From NCBI GenBank assembly GCA_902463875.1, contig CABQHR010000089.1, positions 1 to 7,176 of the forward strand: a stretch of DNA of 7,176 nt, given 5' to 3'. The notes beneath the pieces are model-generated. The model saw only the letters and a list, made by a program, of their open reading frames with translations, made no database searches and was not told the DNA's origin. Below are positions 1 through 5,324 of this stretch, piece after piece; within the stretch, counting starts at the first letter, position 1, and every line of letters starts with the position of its first letter. The translations under genes were made by a program, and so were the position numbers. The DNA comes from an uncultured Collinsella sp. (GTDB taxonomy: Bacteria; Actinomycetota; Coriobacteriia; Coriobacteriales; Coriobacteriaceae).

Positions 1-45
1 GCCGCACTTACCGATGCTCTGAAGGGAGCTGGTCTGCTTGATTAA
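1..45 (+). CDS. dapA: 4-hydroxy-tetrahydrodipicolinate synthase, C-terminal end (partial)
   Basis: Only the last 14 codons and the TAA stop (43-45) are in the window; they read AALTDALKGAGLLD. A helix ending in A-L-K-x-A-G-L-L is typical of the C terminus of DapA, the synthase that condenses pyruvate with aspartate semialdehyde, and the next gene is dapB, the usual partner. The assignment therefore rests on a short tail plus context. The stop overlaps the dapB start by 8 nt, which suggests translational coupling. The fragment is too short to exclude another dihydrodipicolinate synthase/N-acetylneuraminate lyase family member. Confidence 0.7.
   Translation, partial: AALTDALKGAGLLD
22..28 (+). 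promoter_or_regulatory. Ribosome binding site deciding the dapB TTG start
   Basis: The sequence AAGGGAG lies inside the 3' end of dapA, 9 nt before the TTG at 38. It supports TTG 38 as the dapB start. The in-frame ATG at 56 would cut off the first beta strand of the Rossmann fold. Confidence 0.65.
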
Positions 46-778
46 GACCGTCATTATGGGAACGGGCCGCATGGGCTCGCTCATCCGCACTACCGCCGAA
101 GGCATTGTCAACGCCGCTGGAGAGCCCGTTTTTGACATCGTCGCTCAGATCGGCTTCGACTTGTCCGAGCTCGAGAGCGCACCGGCCGCCGATGTCATCA
201 TCGACTTCTCGAACGTCGCGACCTTTGACGCCGTTGTCGCCTATGTCGAGCGCACGGGCGCGGCACTCGTTTCCGGCACCACGGGTTATTCGCCTGAGCA
301 GATGGACCGCCTGCGCGAGCTGGGCCAGAATGCCCGTGTCATGCATTCGGGCAACTACTCTATCGGCATCGCCGCCCTGCGCCATCTGGTTGCCCAGGCC
401 ACGCGCGAACTGCCCGGCTTTGACTGCGAGATTGTCGAGACGCACCACAACCAAAAGGTCGACGCCCCCAGCGGCACCGCGAAGCTGCTGCTCGACGCCG
501 TAGTCGAGGCCGAGCCCGAGGCTGGCTATCATCCTGTCTACGGTCGCGAGGGCATGTGCGGCGCTCGCGATTCCAAGGAAATCGGCATGCACTCACTGCG
601 CGGCGGCACTGTCGCCGGCGTGCACGAGGTGAGCTTCTTTGGCCAGGATGAGGAGGTCACGCTTAGCCATCGCGCCACGAGCCGCCAGATCTTTGTCAAC
701 GGCGCTCTGGCCGCCGCTCAAAAGCTCGTTGTCCGCGACCCTGGCTTCTACACCTTCGACCAGGTCATGTTCGCCTAA
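38..778 (+). CDS. dapB: 4-hydroxy-tetrahydrodipicolinate reductase DapB
   Basis: DapB is a cytoplasmic NAD(P)H-dependent reductase that forms tetrahydrodipicolinate from the DapA product in lysine and diaminopimelate synthesis. The protein has 246 residues, near the family's usual 245-270. The N-terminal Rossmann half has the nucleotide loop GTGRMG at residues 8-13, IIDFS at 54-58 and SGTTG at 79-83. The second half has the DapB signature ETHHNQKVDAPSGTA at 134-148, containing the catalytic His pair (136-137), Lys140 and the substrate-binding SGTA. The C terminus ends with the family's NGAL and PGFY motifs (221-238). The TTG start at 38 overlaps the dapA stop, has a good RBS, and is needed for the first beta strand (IKTVIM). 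dapH follows after 39 nt, so dapA-dapB-dapH is probably one operon. The family assignment is firm; cofactor preference cannot be read from the sequence. Confidence 0.95.
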   Translation: MIKTVIMGTGRMGSLIRTTAEGIVNAAGEPVFDIVAQIGFDLSELESAPAADVIIDFSNVATFDAVVAYVERTGAALVSGTTGYSPEQMDRLRELGQNARVMHSGNYSIGIAALRHLVAQATRELPGFDCEIVETHHNQKVDAPSGTAKLLLDAVVEAEPEAGYHPVYGREGMCGARDSKEIGMHSLRGGTVAGVHEVSFFGQDEEVTLSHRATSRQIFVNGALAAAQKLVVRDPGFYTFDQVMFA

Positions 779-817
779 CCAGTTATCTACCGTATCCACG
801 CAAAGGAGAAACAGCAT

Positions 818-1537
818 ATGAGTAACGCAGCCGAGATGGATGCCCAGGAGATCATCAATTACATCGCCACCGCGCCCAAAAAGACGCCCGTCAAGCTGTA
901 TGTGCGCGAGAAGCCCGGCATGAAGGTTGCCTGGGGCGATGCGCACGTCTACGGCGGCCGTCGTGGTAAGACCGTCTTTGGCGACTGGGAAGAGCTCAAG
1001 GCCATCCTCGATGCCAATGCCGACTCCATCGACTACTACGACGTCGAGAATGACTGCCGCAACTCCGCCGTGCCCATGCTCGACCTTAAGGGCATAAACG
1101 CCCGCATTGAGCCGGGCGCGATCATCCGCGACCGCGTCGAGATCGGCGACCGCGCCGTCATCATGATGGGCGCCATCATCAACATCGGCTCCGTTATCGG
1201 CGAGGGCTCTATGATTGATATGGGCGCCGTCCTGGGCGGCCGCGCAACCGTGGGCAAGAACTGCCACATCGGCGCCGGCACCGTACTGGCAGGCGTTGTG
1301 GAGCCCGCCAGCGCCACGCCCGTCATCATCGAGGACGATGTCATGATCGGCGCCAACGCCGTGGTCCTGGAAGGCGTGCACGTAGGCAAGGGCGCTGTCG
1401 TTGCCGCCGGTGCCGTGTGCGTCGAGGACGTCCCCGCTGGTGCCGTCGTGGCCGGTGTCCCCGCCCGCGTCATCAAGATGCGCGACGCCCAGACCGACAG
1501 CAAGACCGGCCTCGAAGAGGGACTACGTCAACTGTAG
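818..1537 (+). CDS. dapH: Tetrahydrodipicolinate N-acetyltransferase DapH
   Basis: DapH transfers acetyl from acetyl-CoA to tetrahydrodipicolinate, giving N-acetyl-2-amino-6-oxopimelate; this is the acetylase branch of diaminopimelate synthesis. The protein has 239 residues, close to the roughly 236 of Bacillus DapH. Residues 1-75 form the alpha/beta N-terminal domain (ANEII-type opening, KKTPVKLYV at 21-29). The family signature [17 protein letters not shown] spans 76-92 and [11 protein letters not shown] spans 95-105. From about 95 to 217 there are hexapeptide repeats of a left-handed beta helix, including [15 protein letters not shown] (140-154) and [17 protein letters not shown] (170-186). 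This signature separates it from the larger succinyl-transferring DapD. The start is ATG 818, with AAAGGAG 9 nt upstream. No later acetylase-branch gene (deacetylase, epimerase) lies next to it. The minus-strand aminotransferase at 5325-6488 could supply the next step; that is inference. Confidence 0.95.
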   Translation: MSNAAEMDAQEIINYIATAPKKTPVKLYVREKPGMKVAWGDAHVYGGRRGKTVFGDWEELKAILDANADSIDYYDVENDCRNSAVPMLDLKGINARIEPGAIIRDRVEIGDRAVIMMGAIINIGSVIGEGSMIDMGAVLGGRATVGKNCHIGAGTVLAGVVEPASATPVIIEDDVMIGANAVVLEGVHVGKGAVVAAGAVCVEDVPAGAVVAGVPARVIKMRDAQTDSKTGLEEGLRQL

Positions 1538-1538
1538 G

Positions 1539-1566
1539 GTTACGCGGTTTTACCAAACCGCGTAAC
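1539..1566 (+). terminator. Hairpin after dapH, probable dap operon terminator without U tract
   Basis: One base after the dapH stop there is a perfect 12-bp inverted repeat, GTTACGCGGTTT (1539-1550) and AAACCGCGTAAC (1555-1566), with a TACC loop. No T run follows on either strand. The position fits a 3'-end hairpin for the dap operon, either a U-less terminator or an RNA-stabilising stem. Its termination activity is inferred from position only. Confidence 0.55.
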
Positions 1567-1579
1567 TAGCCGACGCTGC

Positions 1580-1677
1580 AAACGACCCAGAGCGGCAATC
1601 TGACGTTCAATCGTCGGGCATGACCAGAAGGTCAATGCCCTCCTCTTTCACGTCACCTTGCTCGCTCTGGGTCGTTT
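1580..1677. repeat. 98-bp inverted-repeat element with nested hairpins
   Basis: The arms AAACGACCCAGAGCG (1580-1594) and CGCTCTGGGTCGTTT (1663-1677) are perfectly complementary over 15 bp. Inside are a small stem GACG/CGTC (1602-1605 with 1612-1615) and, directly next to it, a stronger hairpin: GGGCA-TGACC (1616-1625), loop AGAA, GGTCA (1630-1634), bulged A, TGCCC (1636-1640). The right side holds an unpaired pyrimidine-rich stretch, CCTCCTCTTTCAC (1639-1651), that resembles an anti-Shine-Dalgarno sequence. On the + strand the outer stem runs into TTTT (1675-1678). It could be a small miniature transposable or REP-type element, a structured small RNA, or an elaborate bidirectional terminator between the convergent genes. 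The inverted repeats are seen directly; the function is unknown. Confidence 0.6.
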
Positions 1678-1718
1678 TCGCTGACGTATGCTCAACCTGT
1701 GGGGCAATTCAGCCCTAA

Positions 1719-1754
1719 ACAAGAAGGCCGAGGCCCCAAGGAGCTTCGGCCTTC
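1719..1754 (-). terminator. Terminator of the nucleoid-associated protein gene
   Basis: The minus strand shows a stem formed by 1743-1754 and 1723-1734 (GAAGGCCGA pairing with TCGGCCTTC, plus three inner pairs including one G-U) around an 8-nt loop. It is followed by TTGTTT, an imperfect T tract. It lies 28 nt past the stop at 1782, where an intrinsic terminator would be expected. Confidence 0.6.
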
Positions 1755-1781
1755 GCTTTCTCGCTGCAGGCGTAACACAAC

Positions 1782-2786
1782 TTATCGATTCTCGATGCTG
1801 CCGATGTTTTTGAGCTCGATGGAGATGAGGCCGTTGGGCTCGTTGACAAACTCGATGTACTCGGAGTTCGAACCCATCTCGGCCGGAAAGCTGATCTCGA
1901 TACCCGTGTCGGTGCGAATCTTGTGGTTGCGCACCGCCGCGCGCTCGACCTGCTTGCGCTCCACGGGCACACGTTCGGGCACCTTCTCCTCGGTCAGCGC
2001 CGCGCGCACGCTTTCTTTGATGACCGGTTCGTCCTCAAAGACCTCATCGACGATATCCCAGGGCGGAAGCTCCTCGTCATCCTCGACCTTCTCGGCAACG
2101 GCAGCCTTAACCTTAGCGAGCGCTACGGCCGTATTGGCACCGTGCTCCTCGGCGACTTCCTCGACCACACGCGTCACGGTATCGATGACCTCCTTGCCCG
2201 ATACGCCCGTGTCGCACTGCAGCAGGCCATCGGGGATAAGCATGCGGTCCTCGCCGGCAATCTTGCGCTTCTTGTCCACGTAGCCGATCTCCATGGTGCT
2301 CGCGCGCACGATGGCATAGCTCGGCACCTTCTGCGAGGGGTTTGGCAGAATAGCGTAATGGCGCGCGATGTCGTTGCGCACCTCCCCCTCCTCGCGGCCC
2401 ACTTCGTGCATAAAAGCCTGCTTGGAGCCCAGCAGCATCACGGCAAACCAGCGGGCATCCTCATCGTCGTCAAAATCGGCCACGAGCACGTCGGTGGACT
2501 CGGCTTTCTCGGCTTTGGTGAGCTCGGAGGAGATAAACTCCGCAATCTGCTGCGACAGGTCCACGAACTCGCGCTCGCCAAAGAAATAACCCTTGAGCTC
2601 GCCGCCAAACGCAGAGTTCTCGGCAAACGTGGCGCGTTTATTGTCGGCCGAGGTACGTGCGCGGCGCAGATGCGTGGTCACAAAGTTGCGCACGGTACGA
2701 CTCTCGATATCGAGCTCGCGCTGGCTCATGACGTTGACGGCAGAGTCAAAGTCCAGGATATGCAGAATCGCGTGATTGATTTTCAT
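1782..2786 (-). CDS. 37-kDa nucleoid-associated protein (NA37/YejK family)
   Basis: The opening MKINHAILHILDFDSA and the overall layout match the NA37 nucleoid-associated protein family (E. coli YejK type), most like the Firmicutes branch. Members are cytoplasmic proteins that associate with DNA; their exact role is poorly known. With the start at ATG 2786 the protein has 334 residues, about the family length of 335. ATG 2795 (MPYMK...) is also possible, but GGA abuts it directly, whereas GGA sits about 9 nt before 2786 and family members usually begin at MKI. The N-terminal half is a mixed alpha/beta domain (for example YAILPNPSQKVPSYAIV). Residues of roughly 215-265 are rich in Glu, Val, Ala and Asp and look partly flexible. 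The C-terminal part has short strands such as TGIEISFPAEMG and LISIELKNIG. There is no signal peptide or membrane segment. It is convergent with the dap operon. Some family members are phage- or plasmid-encoded, but no mobile genes are nearby. Confidence 0.85.
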   Translation of the reverse strand: MKINHAILHILDFDSAVNVMSQRELDIESRTVRNFVTTHLRRARTSADNKRATFAENSAFGGELKGYFFGEREFVDLSQQIAEFISSELTKAEKAESTDVLVADFDDDEDARWFAVMLLGSKQAFMHEVGREEGEVRNDIARHYAILPNPSQKVPSYAIVRASTMEIGYVDKKRKIAGEDRMLIPDGLLQCDTGVSGKEVIDTVTRVVEEVAEEHGANTAVALAKVKAAVAEKVEDDEELPPWDIVDEVFEDEPVIKESVRAALTEEKVPERVPVERKQVERAAVRNHKIRTDTGIEISFPAEMGSNSEYIEFVNEPNGLISIELKNIGSIENR

Positions 2787-2824
2787 ATACGGCATTCCGT
2801 TCTAGATCGATTTCGGCACGAACC

Positions 2825-2830
2825 AGTATA
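2825..2830 (-). promoter_or_regulatory. Possible -10 box for the nucleoid-associated protein gene
   Basis: TATACT on the minus strand matches the sigma-70 -10 consensus at 5 of 6 positions and lies about 39 nt before the start codon. No convincing -35 hexamer is found 16-18 nt upstream; that sequence is GC-rich. This is a weak call. Confidence 0.3.
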
Positions 2831-2860
2831 GCGGTCGAGCCCTCCCCGAGCGCATCGAAG

Positions 2861-2895
2861 ATTGGTGCATCGGGGACAGGTTGCTTTGCACCAAT
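2861..2895. repeat. REP-like palindromic repeat, copy A
   Basis: A perfect 9-bp inverted repeat, ATTGGTGCA (2861-2869) and TGCACCAAT (2887-2895), encloses a 17-nt loop with the core CGGGGACAGGTT. The 32 nt at 2863-2894 match copy B (4076-4107) at 28 positions in the same orientation. It starts 3 nt past the DUF2974 gene stop on the minus strand, so it may also act as a 3'-end hairpin. Short GGGGACAGGTT-type repeats are often multicopy and associated with RAYT transposases; that link is from general knowledge and no transposase is present here. Confidence 0.6.
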
Positions 2896-2897
2896 GG

Positions 2898-4058
2898 CTA
2901 GCGCAGGAGCTCGGACTGCCAAGCCTCGAGCTGTTCTGCCAGACTCTTACCGGCAGCGGACATGTCGATCTGGGGTCGTTTGGGCAGCAGCGCGCATTTA
3001 AGGATTGCCACGATGGTCTGCGAGACAAAGCGTCGTGTATCCTCGTCGAAACCTTGCGCAGTCTGGAGCATCACGGGCAGGCTCTCGCGCAGATTCCCAG
3101 CGATATCCGCAAACCGCTCAGCACCCGTAGCCTCAAACACGGAGAACAACGCATCTACAAAACGCTCGCGCTCGCTAGGTGACACTGCAAGCAGCATCTC
3201 GCGAATGGAGCTATCGACGTATCGGGCGCCGGCAGACAGGCGCTCGCAATACACAAAGTCGCAGCCGTCAATGACCCAGCTGAAGGGATTATGTTGCAGC
3301 AGACTGAACTCCGTGCTCTCGACGATGGCATAGTCCTCCTGCGTCTCGAACATCATGCCAAAGATCGACGACCGAGGTAGCGTCTTATCGATGCGGCCGG
3401 AAAGATCGGCAAAGGCGTTGCCGTTCAGAAACTCCTCGACGAAGCCCGGACCATCATGGGAATACACCCGTTCGATTCGCTCACGGGCGACACCGGAGCA
3501 CATCGCCGCACCGTACACCGCAAGGTTTCCACCCTTGGAATGACCTCCGCACAAAAGCGGCCCGCAAATCGCATCCGCCGCCTCGTCCACATAACGCGCC
3601 GCGGATTCCTGAGCCGGCACGGGACACCGGAACGCCATGTTAAAGTCCTCTTTCCAGCCCACGATCGTGCTGTCGGTCCCGCGGAAGGAAAGGTAGCTAA
3701 ATCCTGCCGGAAATCGAAACGTCATGGCTGCAAACTGCTCCGTCGCCACCACATCGCTCACGGCACGATAGCCGCAAACGTGCACGCCACGGTAGCGAGG
3801 GCTTGCTGCCACGGCCTCCAACAAGGCCCTGCTCCCCTCTGGGTCCCACAAGTCGCCAATCATGTCCCGGTAGCACTCGGCACGCAGCAGCTCGCGTACG
3901 TCTAGGCCCTGCCAGTTCGTCAGCTCCGCCATATCACCCGGCAAACGCAAATAGGACAACCACGCAAAGACCAGGCTATCCACCGCGCAGAACGGCCGTT
4001 CCTCAAACGGATCAAACGCCGTCTGGGCATAGGTCAAAAAATTAGGCGAATCCGACAT
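2898..4058 (-). CDS. DUF2974 (Mbeg1-like) alpha/beta hydrolase, lipase-like
   Basis: This 386-residue protein resembles the DUF2974 family of lipase-like alpha/beta hydrolases; the natural substrate is unknown. Residues 17-40 (FDPFEERPFCAVDSLVFAW) form the typical opening, where members note a need for an early D-x-L. FRGTD at 125-129 resembles the oxyanion-loop motif of class 3 lipases. GGHSKGGN at 171-178 is the nucleophile elbow, with Ser174 as the likely nucleophile. SHDGPGF at 200-206 supplies a candidate acid (Asp202), and QHNPFSW at 255-261 a candidate His256. The C-terminal 110 residues are helical and variable. There is no signal peptide or transmembrane segment, so it is predicted cytoplasmic. 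The start is ATG 4058 with GGGAGG 3-4 nt upstream. The gene is bracketed by two near-identical REP-like repeats. Only 47 nt separate it from the ldh terminator and no clear promoter is visible there, so some expression may come from read-through. The triad is inferred from motifs. Confidence 0.8.
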   Translation of the reverse strand: MSDSPNFLTYAQTAFDPFEERPFCAVDSLVFAWLSYLRLPGDMAELTNWQGLDVRELLRAECYRDMIGDLWDPEGSRALLEAVAASPRYRGVHVCGYRAVSDVVATEQFAAMTFRFPAGFSYLSFRGTDSTIVGWKEDFNMAFRCPVPAQESAARYVDEAADAICGPLLCGGHSKGGNLAVYGAAMCSGVARERIERVYSHDGPGFVEEFLNGNAFADLSGRIDKTLPRSSIFGMMFETQEDYAIVESTEFSLLQHNPFSWVIDGCDFVYCERLSAGARYVDSSIREMLLAVSPSERERFVDALFSVFEATGAERFADIAGNLRESLPVMLQTAQGFDEDTRRFVSQTIVAILKCALLPKRPQIDMSAAGKSLAEQLEAWQSELLR

Positions 4059-4075
4059 GGCCCTCCCATCAACTA

Positions 4076-4107
4076 TGGTGCATTGGGGTCAGGTTACTTT
4101 GCATCAA
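4076..4107. repeat. REP-like palindromic repeat, copy B
   Basis: This is a second copy of the repeat at 2863-2894, in the same orientation, with four substitutions in 32 nt. The terminal arms TGGTGCA (4076-4082) and TGCATCA (4100-4106) still pair if one G-U is allowed, and the core is TGGGGTCAGGTT. It lies between the ldh terminator and the DUF2974 start codon and overlaps the 2 bases that begin the terminator's A run. Confidence 0.6.
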
Positions 4108-4141
4108 AAAGGCGCCCGGGCCGTGTGGGCCCGGACGCCTT
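4106..4141 (-). terminator. Intrinsic terminator of ldh
   Basis: The stem pairs AAGGCG with CGCCTT (6 bp), then a C-A mismatch, then 7 GC pairs (4116-4122 with 4128-4134) around a GTGTG loop. On the minus strand it is followed directly by TTTTT (4106-4110). It lies 31 nt beyond the ldh stop. The + strand side has no T run, so it acts for the minus strand. Confidence 0.85.
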
Positions 4142-4172
4142 CATTGTAGCCTGTTGCCCAAAAGAGCTGGAT

Positions 4173-5123
4173 TTAGCAGGAGAAATCGACGCTGTCGATG
4201 ATGTCCTTGAGAGCCTTGGCAGAAGCGGTGAGCTCGCCCTGCTCGGACTCGTTCAGCGGCACGGGGACGCGGCAGACGACGCCATCGCGGCCGACGACCG
4301 TCGGCATGGAGATGGCCAGATCGGACAGGCCATACTCGCCCACCATGAGCGAGGAAACGGGCAGAACGGTCTGCTCGTCACGCATGACAGCAGTGCAGAT
4401 ACGCTTAACGGCCATGGCAACGCCGTAGTAGGTGGCGTGCTTCTTCTCGATGATGGTGTAGGCGGAGTTCTTGACGTCCTCGGCGATACGCTTCTCGGCA
4501 GCCTCGTGCTCCAGATGGCCGTGAAGTTCGCAGAAGGTGCTCAGCGGCACGCCGGCAACCTGGGCGCTGGACCAAGCGACGAACTCGGAGTCGCCGTGCT
4601 CGCCCATGACGTAGGCTTGGACATCGCGCGGGTCGACCTCGACGTGAGCGCCGAGCATCTGCTGCAGGCGGCCAGTGTCGAGCACGGTGCCGGAACCGAT
4701 GACGTGGCCCTCGGGCAGGCCGGACATCTTGATGGCGGCGTAGGTCAGAACATCGACCGGGTTGGAGACGATCAGCAGAATGCCGTCGAAGCCGGACTTC
4801 TTAATCTCGGGGATAATGGACTTAAAGATGTTGACGTTCTTGTTGACAAGGTCCAGGCGGGTCTCACCGGGCTTCTGGGCAGCGCCAGCGGTGACGACGA
4901 TCATGGCGGCGTCGGCGACATCGGAATAATCGCCGGCGTAGATCTTCATCGGCTCGGCAAACGTCATGCCGTGCGCGATATCCAGAGCCTCACCCTCGGC
5001 GCGGTTCTTGTCCACGTCGATGAGGACCATCTCGGAGAACAGACCACTCTGCATCAGCGCAAACGCCGAAGACGAGCCGACGAAACCGCAGCCGACAATA
5101 GCGACCTTCTTCTCGTTAACCAT
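4173..5123 (-). CDS. ldh: L-lactate dehydrogenase
   Basis: This cytoplasmic enzyme reduces pyruvate to L-lactate with NADH (EC 1.1.1.27), regenerating NAD+ in fermentation. The protein has 316 residues, the normal family length. The Rossmann loop GCGFVG is at 11-16 and the NAD-selecting Asp36 ends strand 2. GAAQKPGETR at 80-89 carries Gln83, the residue that distinguishes lactate from malate dehydrogenases, and Arg89 of the active-site loop. NPVD is at 121-124. LDTGR at 148-152 holds Asp149 and Arg152 (substrate carboxylate binding), and GEHGDSE at 174-180 holds the catalytic His176. All key residues are present. ATG 5123 was chosen because GGGAG lies 6 nt upstream and the family starts just before KVAIVGCG; a longer reading from 5201 would run through a leader hairpin and adds residues that look non-coding. 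It has its own terminator and a 201-nt upstream region with hairpins, so it is probably transcribed separately. Confidence 0.95.
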   Translation of the reverse strand: MVNEKKVAIVGCGFVGSSSAFALMQSGLFSEMVLIDVDKNRAEGEALDIAHGMTFAEPMKIYAGDYSDVADAAMIVVTAGAAQKPGETRLDLVNKNVNIFKSIIPEIKKSGFDGILLIVSNPVDVLTYAAIKMSGLPEGHVIGSGTVLDTGRLQQMLGAHVEVDPRDVQAYVMGEHGDSEFVAWSSAQVAGVPLSTFCELHGHLEHEAAEKRIAEDVKNSAYTIIEKKHATYYGVAMAVKRICTAVMRDEQTVLPVSSLMVGEYGLSDLAISMPTVVGRDGVVCRVPVPLNESEQGELTASAKALKDIIDSVDFSC

Positions 5124-5148
5124 TAGAAACTCCCATCTCTCTCCACAA

Positions 5149-5181
5149 GCAAGCCGCCCGGGAACGACCCGAGCGGCTTGC
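5149..5181 (-). promoter_or_regulatory. Hairpin in the ldh leader
   Basis: A 9-bp stem, GCAAGCCGC (5149-5157) with GCGGCTTGC (5173-5181), is extended by CGGG/CCCG after one mismatch, around the loop AACGA. It sits 25 nt before the ldh start codon, just upstream of the RBS. On the minus strand it is followed by TTGTGG, too weak for a clear terminator. It may be a leader stem that stabilises or attenuates ldh mRNA, or a weak 3' end for the upstream aminotransferase transcript. Confidence 0.5.
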
Positions 5182-5212
5182 CGTAATCCCAATACATCCA
5201 ATCGGGACTTTG

Positions 5213-5279
5213 ATTATGCTCCTATTCGCAGCCAAAAATCGACCGTTTACCGAAATTGTTTGCAGAATTCGTAAAATAA
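5213..5279 (-). promoter_or_regulatory. Probable ldh promoter/operator region
   Basis: This A/T-rich part of the 201-nt gap between ldh and the aminotransferase contrasts with the GC-rich genes. CATAAT on the minus strand (5213-5218) could be a -10 box, 5 of 6 to consensus, but no good -35 is at the right distance. A dyad at 5256-5279 has the shape TT-TTT-N3-GAATTC-N3-AAA-AA (16 of 24 positions symmetric) and would sit upstream of that promoter. It does not match the Rex consensus well. The region is regulatory by position; details are uncertain. Confidence 0.35.
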
Positions 5280-5324
5280 CTGCACGAAATCGGTTTCGAG
5301 CTATTGACGAGGCGAAATAGCTTT

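Noticed and set aside
593..1381. Long minus-strand frame across dapB and dapH
   Set aside because: Antisense to two firmly identified genes; Asp/Gly/Ala/His-rich translation typical of a reversed GC-biased frame.
1693..1704. Third copy of the REP-like repeat (AACCTGTGGGGC)
   Set aside because: Only a few bases resemble the repeat core and neither palindromic arm is present.
1607..1705. Minus-strand open frame of 32 codons ending in EEGIDLLVMPDD
   Set aside because: The tail looks protein-like, but there is no ATG or TTG start of useful length (only a GTG giving 14 residues) and it lies inside the inverted-repeat element. Possibly a remnant; not enough to call a gene or pseudogene.
1923..2831. 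302-residue + strand frame opposite the nucleoid-associated protein gene
   Set aside because: Antisense shadow; composition is atypical and the minus-strand gene has family motifs, RBS and terminator.
4083..5126. 347-residue open frame on the + strand opposite ldh
   Set aside because: Shadow of ldh: rich in Gly, Asp, Leu and His with no family motif, and it runs through the ldh terminator hairpin.
5124..5201. N-terminal extension of ldh by 26 residues
   Set aside because: The extension covers the leader hairpin, and the internal ATG at 5123 has a proper RBS and matches the family's start.
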